From contig DATBZS010000037.1 of NCBI GenBank assembly GCA_036513075.1, positions 55,504-119,503 on the forward strand: a stretch of 64,000 bases of DNA. Reading direction: 5' to 3'. The position numbers and the translations under genes are program-made. Positions 16,110-23,911 of this stretch are shown in pieces. The DNA comes from Bog-756 sp036513075 (GTDB taxonomy: Bacteria > Actinomycetota > Acidimicrobiia > Acidimicrobiales > RAAP-2). Each line of letters begins with the position of its first letter. Within the stretch, counting starts at the first letter, position 1. A model generated the notes under the pieces. It was given only the letters and a program-made list of their open reading frames with translations. It was not told the DNA's origin and made no database searches.

Positions 16110-16516
16110 GGTGCCGCGGGCTGTCCGGCGGTCGGGTCGACGTCGGGGTCCTGCTGGATCTCCACGGTGTTCCCGGCCGGATCGTTGAACCAGATCTGCA
16201 CGGTCTCGCCTTGGGCCCCACGGGTGAACGGGACGCCGGTGGCCTCGAGCTCGGCGATGGCGGCACCGAGGTCGGACACCGCGAAGCAGACGTGGGGTCC
16301 GGTGGGACGGATGCCCTCGTGGCCGGCGTCGGCATCGACCAGGTGGAGCTGCGCGTTTTCGGTGGCGAACCAGTGCCCCCCGATCCCGGGGATGGCGGGT
16401 CGGGCATCGCTGGGCAACTCCATGAGGCCGGCGTAGAACGCCACGGTGGCCTCCAGGCTGCCCTCGACGTTCACACTGTGGTGCAGGGTCCGGGTGACCT
16501 TCACGGCTTCGGCCAT
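16106..16516 (-). CDS. VOC-superfamily (glyoxalase/dioxygenase-fold) protein
   Basis: A 136-residue single-unit vicinal-oxygen-chelate protein. TLHHSVNVEGSLEATVAFYAGLM at the N-terminus and FNDPAGNTVEIQQ near the C-terminus are the two beta-alpha-beta-beta-beta halves, with metal ligands expected at the first-strand His and the final Glu. The ATG at 16516 overlaps the upstream oxidoreductase gene by 16 bases. Members include lyases, epimerases and dioxygenases acting on metal-chelated substrates. Which applies is not visible. Confidence 0.88.
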   Translation of the reverse strand: MAEAVKVTRTLHHSVNVEGSLEATVAFYAGLMELPSDARPAIPGIGGHWFATENAQLHLVDADAGHEGIRPTGPHVCFAVSDLGAAIAELEATGVPFTRGAQGETVQIWFNDPAGNTVEIQQDPDVDPTAGQPAAP

Positions 16517-17616
16517 CCGTCGGGCACCACCACGTCGTCGATGGTGCGGGGGTCCACCGGCAGGCGGGTGTTGCCCGCCTCGTAGACGGCGAAGCACAGC
16601 TGCAACGCCTTGATGGCCTCGTCGGCGCTCATTTCGGCCGGCACCCCGTTCACCAGGGCGTCGACGAAGTGGGTGGCGGCCCGACGGAATCCCGCGCCCC
16701 AGTCGTCGTCGACGTGGGGGAAGGTGGTCGTGGTCTGGCTGCCCTTGGTCCCGTCGTAGAGGACGACGGCAGGCAGGTCGAGCATCTGTCCGGTGCAGCG
16801 GGTCACCCACAGGTTTCCGGCGTCCCCCTGGATCTCGAAGAACTCGTCCGCCCCGTAGTAGGCGCTGCGGAGCCACATGTCCGGGGCGTAGGAGACCTCC
16901 ATGGAGCCGAGGACGTCCGGGTCCTCGTACTCGAAGATGGCCGCGCAGGGCTCGAAGTAGTAGTCGCGCCGGCGCACGATGGCCTGCACCGAGACGATGT
17001 CCTGGTCGAGGAGCCACAGGGCCACCGCGTACTTGTGGATCATGTCGTCGAAGAGGTGTCCCCCCGGGCTCTCGGCGGTCATCCGCCAGAGGTAGCCCTC
17101 GAAGTCGAGGCCGGACTGGAACGCCGAGTCGGTCTGTCCCACCACGGTCCGGCAGCGCAGGTGGGTCGGCTTTCCGATCGCCCCCTCGTCGATGAGTCGC
17201 TTGGCCAGTTCGAGAGGTGGATAGTGCCGGAAGCACTCGCTCACCCGCAGAATGAGCCCGGCTTCGTCGGCCGCTCGCGCCATAGCGCGGGCCTGGCTGA
17301 CCGAGTTGGCCAGGGGCTTCTGGCACGAAACGTGCTTGCCGGCGGCCAGCGCGGCCAGGACGTGGTCGTGGTGCAAGTTGGTGGGGGTGAGGATCTCGAC
17401 GGCGTCGATGTCGGGATCGCCCAGAAGGTCGTCGAGCGCGATGTAGGCCCGGGGGACGCCCCACTCCGCCGCCATCTCGGCGGCGCGTCCCTCGCGGGGA
17501 TCGCACACCGCGACGACCGCACAGCGCGGGTCCGACAGGTAACCGGCCACGTTCATCGACGCGATGTTGCCGGCTCCCACGATTCCGATGCGGACGATGT
17601 CGGATTCGGCTGGCAT
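16501..17616 (-). CDS. Gfo/Idh/MocA-family NAD(P)-dependent oxidoreductase
   Basis: A 371-residue oxidoreductase with an N-terminal Rossmann fold (IGIVGAGNIASMN) and CQKPLANS at the position of the family EKP motif; the C-terminal alpha/beta domain includes GGHLFDDMIHKY, with the usual His. The ATG at 17616 is chosen over 17658 because a TAGCCT -10 box ends seven bases before it, and the 14 extra residues upstream are not family-like. The longer form would overlap the acyl-CoA synthetase stop (TGATG), so both starts may be used. Relatives act on sugars, inositols and cyclic alcohols. Confidence 0.9.
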   Translation of the reverse strand: MPAESDIVRIGIVGAGNIASMNVAGYLSDPRCAVVAVCDPREGRAAEMAAEWGVPRAYIALDDLLGDPDIDAVEILTPTNLHHDHVLAALAAGKHVSCQKPLANSVSQARAMARAADEAGLILRVSECFRHYPPLELAKRLIDEGAIGKPTHLRCRTVVGQTDSAFQSGLDFEGYLWRMTAESPGGHLFDDMIHKYAVALWLLDQDIVSVQAIVRRRDYYFEPCAAIFEYEDPDVLGSMEVSYAPDMWLRSAYYGADEFFEIQGDAGNLWVTRCTGQMLDLPAVVLYDGTKGSQTTTTFPHVDDDWGAGFRRAATHFVDALVNGVPAEMSADEAIKALQLCFAVYEAGNTRLPVDPRTIDDVVVPDGWPKP

Positions 17617-17623
17617 GGCTGCG

Positions 17624-17629
17624 AGGCTA
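17624..17629 (-). promoter_or_regulatory. -10 box TAGCCT, probable leaderless promoter
   Basis: TAGCCT on the minus strand ends seven bases before the ATG at 17616. The spacing matches the other leaderless candidates at 2961, 33297 and 45193. It would give the Gfo/Idh/MocA, VOC and SDR genes a promoter inside the longer operon. Confidence 0.4.
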
Positions 17630-17657
17630 CTTCGGGCCTCCGTGTCGGCGACGGCCA

Positions 17658-19244
17658 TCAGGCGTCGCCGGTCGCCGGGGCGTCGTCTCCCGGGGCGGGA
17701 GGCGCCGCTGGATGGCGCTCGCGCAGCCGGTCCTTGACCACCTTGCCGGTGGCGTTACGGGGCAACTCGTCCACGAAGTACCACTGGCGCGGAACCTTGT
17801 ACCGGGCCAGGAGTCCGAGGGTGTGGTCCCGGAGTTCGTCGGCGTCGGCCGCCGCCCCCGGCCGCAGGGCTACGAAGGCGACCACGTCCTCGCCCAGAAC
17901 CGGATGTTCGACCCCGAGCACGGAGACCTCGCGCACCGCGGGATGGGAGGCGACGGCGTGCTCGACGTCGGTGGGGTGGATGTTGTTTCCCCCGCGGATG
18001 ATGACGTCCTTGCTCCTGCCGACGATGTAGAGGTAGCCGTCCCCGTCCAGCTTCCCCAGGTCTCCGGTGACCAGCCAGCCGTCGACCCAGGTCCGGGCCG
18101 TGGCCTCGGCGTCGCCGTAGTACTCACGGGGGCGACCCGGGATGCGCATGCGGACGTGACCCACCTCATCGGCAGCCACCGCCGCTCCGCCCTCGTCGAC
18201 GCAGACGATTTCGGCCGGTGCCAGCGGTTTGCCCACGGATCCGGGTCGCTTCACGGCTTCACCCGGTGGCATCAGGCAGTAGACCGACCCGGCTTCGGTC
18301 ATGCCGTAGTTGTTGGAAACCAGAGCATCGGGCATCTTCTCCTGTAGCCGTTCGAGCACCCGCGGGGAGAGTGGGGCGCTACCTACCGTGCACTGCACCA
18401 CCGAGCCGAGGTCGGCCGTTTCGAAGCGCGGGTGCTCGAGGAGGAGAGTGGCCATGGCCGGGACGAGGAACACGAATCCGGGCCGGTCGGTCTCCACCGT
18501 GTCGAGCCACATCCCGGCGTCGAAGCGCGGCAGATAGATCCCTTGGAGCCCGAGCTTCATCGGTGTGTAGACAAAGGCCAGGCCGGCGAAGGTATACGGG
18601 GGGCTGGCGTGCAGCCAGCCACCTCCGCTCCACTGGGGCCTCTTGAACGGGACGAGCGAGGAGTTGTCGTGGCGGACGGCCACCGCCTTGGGGTGGCCGG
18701 TCGTCCCCGACGTGTAGAGGATGTCGGCCAGGTCCCCGCAGTCGCGGAGGACCTGGAAGTAGGTGGGGTCGCAGTCGAGGAGCTGGTCCCACCTGGGGCC
18801 CGGCACCGGATCGGCACTGCGCCCGTCGTTCTCGCCGTTCTCGCCGGCGCCGCCGGGGCCGGGCACGGTCGCCACCACGGTGCGCGTGCCCTGATACCGG
18901 TCGGCGAGCGACTCCTCGACCAGTGCCACCACCGCCCCGCAGTGGTCGAGCATGCGCTCCACCTCGGGTCGGGTGAGCTGGGGGTTGAGGGGCACGGCCA
19001 CACCCCCCGCCCGGTGGATGGCCGCGTAGGCGATCATCCACCGCAGTGCGTTGGGTGCCTCGAGGTGAAGAGTCACGCGGTCCCCCGGTTCTACCCCGGC
19101 CTCGAGCAGGCCCCGGGCGACACAAGTGGCGGCGGTGTCCCATTCGGTGAAGGTCATCGATCCGCCACCGACCACGCGGTAGGCGATGTGGTCGCCGAAG
19201 GCCTCAGCCATCGTGTGCAGCTGTTCGGGGGGGAGTTGCGCCAT
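17658..19244 (-). CDS. Acyl-CoA synthetase (AMP-forming)
   Basis: A 528-residue adenylate-forming ligase, complete. ILYTSGTTGHPKAVAV is the P-loop, NNYGMTEAGSVY the adenine-binding motif, LVTGDLGKLDGDGY and GRSKDVIIRGGNNI the hinge, and RNATGKVVK holds the catalytic lysine. ATG at 19244 starts the family-like sequence MAQLPPEQLHTMAEAF; the 41 codons upstream are not protein-like. No Shine-Dalgarno sequence precedes it, but a possible 15-codon leader frame (19308-19261) ends 16 bases before. First gene of the minus-strand operon. Confidence 0.92.
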   Translation of the reverse strand: MAQLPPEQLHTMAEAFGDHIAYRVVGGGSMTFTEWDTAATCVARGLLEAGVEPGDRVTLHLEAPNALRWMIAYAAIHRAGGVAVPLNPQLTRPEVERMLDHCGAVVALVEESLADRYQGTRTVVATVPGPGGAGENGENDGRSADPVPGPRWDQLLDCDPTYFQVLRDCGDLADILYTSGTTGHPKAVAVRHDNSSLVPFKRPQWSGGGWLHASPPYTFAGLAFVYTPMKLGLQGIYLPRFDAGMWLDTVETDRPGFVFLVPAMATLLLEHPRFETADLGSVVQCTVGSAPLSPRVLERLQEKMPDALVSNNYGMTEAGSVYCLMPPGEAVKRPGSVGKPLAPAEIVCVDEGGAAVAADEVGHVRMRIPGRPREYYGDAEATARTWVDGWLVTGDLGKLDGDGYLYIVGRSKDVIIRGGNNIHPTDVEHAVASHPAVREVSVLGVEHPVLGEDVVAFVALRPGAAADADELRDHTLGLLARYKVPRQWYFVDELPRNATGKVVKDRLRERHPAAPPAPGDDAPATGDA

Positions 19245-19260
19245 GGTCGTGATGCGGTGC

Positions 19261-19308
19261 TTAGCGGCGGGTAGCCCAAACCTTCGGTCGCGGGTCGAGC
19301 GTCTGCAC
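19261..19308 (-). CDS. Possible 15-residue leaderless leader peptide
   Basis: TACAGT (19320-19315), a TANNNT -10 box, is followed after six bases by GTG and a 15-codon frame reading MQTLDPRPKVWATRR, ending in TAA at 19261. The acyl-CoA synthetase ATG lies 16 bases further and has no ribosome-binding site. The geometry suits a leaderless leader peptide, but only transcript mapping could show it. Confidence 0.3.
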   Translation of the reverse strand: MQTLDPRPKVWATRR

Positions 19309-19457
19309 GGCGTCACTGTAGGCGCGCATCGCCATTCGGGTCGGGGGTAACGCCGGGCCCGCCGCAATCGACCGGGACCGTGCGACGGAGAGGGCGCGGA
19401 GTAGCATCAGCCCGCACCTAACGGTCCGTCCCATCCCGCCCCAGGAGGTCCCGTCCC

Positions 19458-20105
19458 ATGCCCCGCTCAGTGGAGAACGCCCCGGAGGCCGTACTGGCCG
19501 CCGCCAAAGACATGTTGGCCAAAGGACTGGTGGAGGGAACGGCCGGCAACATTTCGGCCCGTCAGGAGGACGGCACCGTTTGTGTCACCCCCTCCTCGGT
19601 CGACTACGGCGAGATGCAGCTCGACGATCTCATGGTGGTCGACCTCGACGGTAACGTCGTCTCCGGCAGCCGTTCGCCGTCGTCGGAGCTCCCGCTCCAT
19701 CTGGCCGCCTACCGCGCCTTCGACGACGTCGGATCGGTGATTCACTCCCACCCGGTGCACGCCACCATGTTCGCGGTGGCCCGCCAGCCCATCCCGTCCT
19801 GCATCGACGAGTTCACCATCTACGTCGGCGGTGACGTGCGGGTGACCGAGTACGCCATGAGCGGGAACGAGGACGTGGGGAGGTGCGCAGTCGACGCGCT
19901 CCAGGGTCGTGGTGCCGCCCTCATCGCCAACCACGGCCTTGTCGCGGTGGGGCCGAGCCCGGCCAAGGCGCTCCACATCACCGCACTGGTCGAGCGCAGC
20001 GCCTTCATCATCTGGGGGGCGCGCCAGCTGGGGGAGATCCACCACCTCCCCGCGAAGGTCGACAAGCAATTCGCCAGTGTCTATGAGTGGATGCGCCAGA
20101 ATTGA
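19458..20105 (+). CDS. Class II aldolase/adducin-family protein
   Basis: A 215-residue zinc-dependent aldolase of the L-fuculose-phosphate aldolase fold. GTAGNISAR binds phosphate or carboxylate in relatives, SSELPLHL carries the catalytic acid, and HSHPVHATMF plus IANHGLVAVG supply three zinc histidines. The ATG has CAGGAGG eight bases upstream. A TAGCAT box at 19402-19407 is a candidate -10. It overlaps or abuts RidA-like and RraA-like genes, so a retro-aldol cleavage of a hydroxy-oxo acid is likely. The substrate is not known. Confidence 0.93.
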   Translation: MPRSVENAPEAVLAAAKDMLAKGLVEGTAGNISARQEDGTVCVTPSSVDYGEMQLDDLMVVDLDGNVVSGSRSPSSELPLHLAAYRAFDDVGSVIHSHPVHATMFAVARQPIPSCIDEFTIYVGGDVRVTEYAMSGNEDVGRCAVDALQGRGAALIANHGLVAVGPSPAKALHITALVERSAFIIWGARQLGEIHHLPAKVDKQFASVYEWMRQN

Positions 20106-20125
20106 CGAGTTCCCCGCCGGACGGG

Positions 20126-20608
20126 GTGGCAGTGGCGACGGGTGAGGGACGGATCAGGGCCCGGTTGGTTGAGCTAGGCCTCGTCCTGCACGGCCCGCAT
20201 CCGCCACACGACCCCCTCGATGCCGTGGTCGTCCACGGTGGGCAGGCCCGGACCTCCGGCCAGCTCCCGAGGATCAACGGCGACCTCACCTGCTGCGGAC
20301 GACTGGGCGACTCGGTGTCCGTGGAGGACGGGACCGAGGCCGCCGCGGTGTGCGCCCTCAATGCGCTTGCGGTGCTCGAGGTGGCGCTCGGATCCCTCGA
20401 CCGGGTCGAACGCGTGCTCACCGTCACCGGTTACGTGGCGTGCACCCCGGACTTCCAGCAGCAGCCCACGGTGGTGGACGGGGCCAGCCGGGTCCTCCAC
20501 CAGGTGTTCGGCGACGCCGGCCGTCACACCCGTTCGGCTGTGGGAGTGGCAGCGCTCCCGCGCGGGGGAGCGGTGGAGATCGAAGTCACGGTGGCCGTCC
20601 GAGCCTGA
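20126..20608 (+). CDS. RidA/YjgF-family protein
   Basis: About 160 residues of the RidA/YjgF/chorismate-mutase-like subgroup (RARLVELGL, HGGQARTSGQLPR, CALNALAVLEVALGSLDRV, then GASRVLHQVFGDAGRHTRSAVGVAALP). The arginine in GRHTRSA is the usual ligand-carboxylate contact. Archetypal RidA hydrolyses enamine/imine intermediates. GTG at 20126 is used; GTGs at 20087 and 20132 are also in frame. Placed between two lyase genes, it may clear a reactive enamine or tautomerise a product. Confidence 0.88.
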   Translation: MAVATGEGRIRARLVELGLVLHGPHPPHDPLDAVVVHGGQARTSGQLPRINGDLTCCGRLGDSVSVEDGTEAAAVCALNALAVLEVALGSLDRVERVLTVTGYVACTPDFQQQPTVVDGASRVLHQVFGDAGRHTRSAVGVAALPRGGAVEIEVTVAVRA

Positions 20609-20653
20609 GCGAGGAAACGAACGGGCCGTCCCGGCCCGGAAAGTGGGGAGTCG

Positions 20654-21292
20654 ATGGAGGAACGCGAACTGGCCGAAATCCTCACGCAGTTGGGGGCGGC
20701 CACCTTGGGAGAGTGCGGGGCCCGTCGACTCCCACCGCGGCTGCGTCCGGCGTGGTCCGGAGCAGTGCTGGCTGCCCCTGCCTACCCGGTGGGCTGCACG
20801 CCAGGTGACAACCTGGCCGTGCACGTCGCCGTCACCCGGGCGCCGGCCGGCTCGGCCCTCGTCGTCGACGTGGGGGACGTCCACGACCGCGGCTACTGGG
20901 GAGAGGTGCTTACCGCTGCGGCCCTGTCACGCGGCCTGGCCGGTCTGGTCATCGACGGGGGAGTGCGGGACGTGGCCGCCCTCGAGCGGCTCGGGTTCCC
21001 GGCGTTCTCCCACCGGATCGTGCTGCCCGGAGCGTCGAAGAACTCACGAGGGACGGCCGGGCTCCCGGTCCACGTGGCCGGGGTGCCGGTCGCGCTCGGC
21101 GACTGGGTGGTCGGCGACGTCGACGGTGTGGTGGTAGTTCCCGGTGCCGAGATCGACGAGGTCATCGCTTCAGGTCGAGCCCGCGAGACGGCGGAGCAGG
21201 GCTACTTCCGTGCCCTCCGGTCAGGGGCCACGACCGTCGACCTGCTCGGTCTCGACGAGTCGTTGATCGATTCGGACGGCAGCTCCGCCTGA
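20654..21292 (+). CDS. RraA-like 4-hydroxy-4-methyl-2-oxoglutarate aldolase-family protein
   Basis: A 212-residue RraA/HMG-aldolase-fold protein. YWGEVLTAAALSRGLAGLVI and DGGVRD form the metal/pyruvate-binding motif with the conserved Arg and Asp, and GDWVVGDVDGVVVVP closes the barrel. ATG at 20654 follows GGGGAG. The family includes pyruvate aldolases/oxaloacetate decarboxylases and the non-enzymatic RNase E inhibitor. Next to a class II aldolase the lyase role is favoured. Confidence 0.9.
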   Translation: MEERELAEILTQLGAATLGECGARRLPPRLRPAWSGAVLAAPAYPVGCTPGDNLAVHVAVTRAPAGSALVVDVGDVHDRGYWGEVLTAAALSRGLAGLVIDGGVRDVAALERLGFPAFSHRIVLPGASKNSRGTAGLPVHVAGVPVALGDWVVGDVDGVVVVPGAEIDEVIASGRARETAEQGYFRALRSGATTVDLLGLDESLIDSDGSSA

Positions 21293-21336
21293 CGTGGAGT
21301 CCGGCCGCCCTGGCCGGGCCGCTGGTAGGAAGCGTC

Positions 21337-21720
21337 CTAGTGGTTCGTGTAGTCGATCGGACCCGCGCCCTTCACCCCGATGGCGAAGCAGAAGCAGTGG
21401 ATGGAGGCGTTGTCCGAGATGGGGCGCAGGCTGTGGACGATGTCCGGCGGGATGTGGACCAGGTCGCCCTGGCCGATGAGCCGCTCCTCGTCGCCGATGG
21501 TCATGGTGCCTCGGCCCCGGAGCACGTAATAGAACTCATGGGTGGGATGGGAATGGGGGTCGACGTAGCCGCCACCGGCCACTTCGAACTCGTTGACCAG
21601 CTCGAGGAACCCACCATCGGTCAGGTCCTTCATCTCCCGGGAGTTGACCATCCACCACACCGGCACAGTGCCGTTGTGCTCGACGACCGGGGCGACGTCT
21701 TCGATGTTGCGCACGTCCAT
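21337..21720 (-). CDS. Cupin-domain protein
   Basis: A 127-residue single-cupin protein. The first cupin motif is PHSHPTHEFYYVLRGRG (metal His, His, Glu) and the second is GDLVHIPPDIVHSLR. ATG at 21720 has AAGGAGA ten bases upstream, better than longer in-frame starts up to 21822. It is divergent from the ureidoglycolate-lyase-like gene, with palindromic DNA between. It may be a small dioxygenase, isomerase or sensor; the sequence does not say which. Confidence 0.9.
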   Translation of the reverse strand: MDVRNIEDVAPVVEHNGTVPVWWMVNSREMKDLTDGGFLELVNEFEVAGGGYVDPHSHPTHEFYYVLRGRGTMTIGDEERLIGQGDLVHIPPDIVHSLRPISDNASIHCFCFAIGVKGAGPIDYTNH

Positions 21721-21779
21721 CTGGATATGGTCTCCTTGGCTCGTCGGGTCGGGTCCCGCGACCCCTGCGGCGCCCGCTC

Positions 21780-21807
21780 GCCGACGGTCGGCGTCGACGG
21801 TCGGCGT
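21780..21807. promoter_or_regulatory. Palindrome and 13-bp tandem repeat between divergent genes
   Basis: GCCGACGGTCGGC (21780-21792) is palindromic about a central G. CGACGGTCGGCGT occurs twice in tandem (21782-21794 and 21795-21807). It lies between the divergent starts at 21720 and 21837, an expected place for an operator. No regulator gene is adjacent. Confidence 0.4.
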
Positions 21808-21836
21808 CATGCCATAGGGCACGGACGGTGCGGATC

Positions 21837-22343
21837 ATGGGTGATGCTGTGCGTCAGATAGTACCGAAGCCGCTGCAAGCGGACACGTGGGCGCCGTTCG
21901 GCTGGCTGCCGGTGGACGACACCGACCCGGCAGACGGCTCCCACATTCTCGAGTTCGCCTGGGGCGATGTCCATGTCAACCGGATCGGCCACCGGCGGGA
22001 CGAGGTGACCGAGCTGCCGCAAGGGCTCCGATGCGAGGTGCTCTTCCGCCACGCCACCCACACCCAGGTCCTGATGTCACTGGACAACCGGGCCGTCGTG
22101 GTGGTGGCCCCGGCCGAACTGTCCATGACCGGACGTGGCGACATCGACCAGGTCCGGGCGTTCCTACTCGACCCGCTCAGTTCGGTGGTGCTGCACCGGG
22201 GGACCTGGCACTGGGGCCCCTACCCCGTGGATGGGGAGGCAGTCACCTTGTTCAACGTCCAGGGGCGCCGCTACATCGAGGACAATGCCAGTGTGGACCT
22301 GGCCGCAGCGGGTGTCCCATTGGACGTGATCCTTGACGGGTGA
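21837..22343 (+). CDS. Ureidoglycolate lyase-like (AllA-family) cupin protein
   Basis: A 168-residue protein of the ureidoglycolate lyase family: WAPFGWLPVDD at the N-terminus, then HTQVLMSLDNRAVVVVAP, and VRAFLLDPLSSVVLHRGTWHWGPYPV. True AllA releases urea from ureidoglycolate to give glyoxylate, but no other allantoin genes are here, so a related C-N or C-O lyase step in the aldolase/RidA/RraA group is as likely. ATG at 21837 lacks a clear ribosome-binding site; GTG at 21828 is also in frame. Confidence 0.82.
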   Translation: MGDAVRQIVPKPLQADTWAPFGWLPVDDTDPADGSHILEFAWGDVHVNRIGHRRDEVTELPQGLRCEVLFRHATHTQVLMSLDNRAVVVVAPAELSMTGRGDIDQVRAFLLDPLSSVVLHRGTWHWGPYPVDGEAVTLFNVQGRRYIEDNASVDLAAAGVPLDVILDG

Positions 22344-22378
22344 CGCCGGTGCACCGAGGTGTCCCACGTCCCAGTCTC

Positions 22379-22431
22379 TGGAGATGGCTAGTCTCCACTC
22401 CATTGACATGGCTAGTGTCCGTGCCATAAGA
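22379..22431 (+). promoter_or_regulatory. Promoter and operator-like repeats of the Liv-type importer operon
   Basis: TTGACA at 22403-22408 is a perfect -35 and CATAAG (22425-22430) a fair -10 at 16 bases. ATGGCTAGTCTCC (22384-22396) and ATGGCTAGTGTCC (22408-22420) are direct repeats 24 bases apart, about two helical turns, the second starting at the end of the -35. TGGAGA (22379-22384) and TCTCCA (22392-22397) also form an inverted repeat around the first copy. This looks like a regulated promoter for the gene at 22520. Confidence 0.55.
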
Positions 22432-22519
22432 ACAGCCGACACGACGTATGGTTCATCGGGGGGGAGGACGATCTCGTCCTGGTCCGGTGGGGCAGGTCCG
22501 GCACGAGGAGGACGAACAG

Positions 22520-23872
22520 ATGCGTGGTCCCCGGGGGAATTGGGTACTGACGGTGGCCGCGCTGGCGCTGGTGGCGGGTGTCTCTGCCGCATGCTCGTCG
22601 CCTTCGTCGTCGTCCAGCACGACCACGACGACGACGTCCGCGACGACGGCAACGACGTCCGGGGGCTCGTCATCGTCCAGCGCCCCGGGTGTCTCGAAGA
22701 CCCAGATCGACGTGGCGACGATCTCTTCGAAGACCGGTCCGTTGGCCGGGTATTTCGACGGAATCTCCCCCGGGATGAACGCCTATTTCCAGATGATCAA
22801 CGCCAAGGGCGGCATCAACGGGAGGAAGATCGTCATCACCGCCGATCTGGACGACGGTGGCTCACCTACCCAATTCACCCAACAGGTGCACACGGCCATC
22901 GACCAGGACCACGTGTTCGCGGTCGGTGTGGCGTCGGCCTGGTTCACACCCAACTACTTCGTGGCCACCAACACGCCGACCTACGGGTACAACGTGAGCT
23001 CGAACTGGGAGACGGCGCCCAATCTCTTCGCCGCCGGGGGCTCGACGCAGTTCTACTCCCCGGGGGTCCCGTCGCTGGCTCACGTCATCAAGGCGACCGG
23101 GTCGAAGTCGGTCGCCGTCATCAGCTACGGCCAGTCGATCGCCGCCTCCTACGACGCGTGTAATGCGTTTGCCACCCAGCTGAAGGCCGCCGGGTACAAC
23201 ATCAGCTTCGTCGACGTGAGCGCTCAACTGTCCGGTGCCTATGCGTCCGACGTGCAGCGGATGCAGCAGGCCGGGTCCGACATGCTGGTGTCCTGCATGG
23301 AAGGATCCGACGACATCACCCTGGCACGCGATATCCAACAGTACGGTCTGAAGATCAAGCAGGTCTGGTTCAACGGCTACGACCAAACGTTGCTCAACCA
23401 GTACAGCAGCGTGATGCAGGGCGTCTACATCAATCTCAACGGGAACGTCCCCTTCGAAGCCGGAACTGCCCCCAAGTACGGGAACACCTATCCGGGCATG
23501 AAGCAGTATCTCGCCGCTATGAAGAAGTATGAACCCGCATTCATCTACAACGGCGTGGCCTTCCAGGGTTGGCAGTCGGCCGCGCTGCTGGCCCAGGGGA
23601 TCCAGGCGGCCGGCGCCAACCTCACCCAGGCCGCCGTCGTCAATGCCACCAACAAGATCACCGACTTCAGCGGCGGCGGTGTTTCGACTCCGGTCAATTG
23701 GACCGTGAGTCACACCTCCTTCACCGAGCCCAACTGCACTGCCAACGTCCAGGTCCAGGGCACGACCTTCGTCCCCGTCCTGGCCACAGGAAAGCAGGTC
23801 TTCGTCTGCGTCGGCCCCAACGCCCGGAATCCGGTGCCGGTGACCCCACCCGTCGGCACGCCAGGCGCGTGA
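22520..23872 (+). CDS. Branched-chain-type ABC transporter substrate-binding lipoprotein
   Basis: A 450-residue extracytoplasmic binding protein of the Leu/Ile/Val (type I periplasmic) family. The signal peptide (MRGPRGNWVLTVAALALVAG) ends in a lipobox with C25 (VSAAC). A Ser/Thr-rich linker follows (about 26-54), then the two-lobed ligand domain. ATG at 22520 has GAGGAGG upstream. It heads an operon with fused LivHM permease, LivG- and LivF-like ATPases and a thiolase. In actinobacterial catabolic loci such binding proteins often bind aromatic or alicyclic acids rather than amino acids; the ligand here is unknown. Confidence 0.93.
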   Translation: MRGPRGNWVLTVAALALVAGVSAACSSPSSSSSTTTTTTSATTATTSGGSSSSSAPGVSKTQIDVATISSKTGPLAGYFDGISPGMNAYFQMINAKGGINGRKIVITADLDDGGSPTQFTQQVHTAIDQDHVFAVGVASAWFTPNYFVATNTPTYGYNVSSNWETAPNLFAAGGSTQFYSPGVPSLAHVIKATGSKSVAVISYGQSIAASYDACNAFATQLKAAGYNISFVDVSAQLSGAYASDVQRMQQAGSDMLVSCMEGSDDITLARDIQQYGLKIKQVWFNGYDQTLLNQYSSVMQGVYINLNGNVPFEAGTAPKYGNTYPGMKQYLAAMKKYEPAFIYNGVAFQGWQSAALLAQGIQAAGANLTQAAVVNATNKITDFSGGGVSTPVNWTVSHTSFTEPNCTANVQVQGTTFVPVLATGKQVFVCVGPNARNPVPVTPPVGTPGA

Positions 23873-23911
23873 GCGCCGCCCCGCACCGGACCCGATAAAG
23901 GGAGCTCAGGA

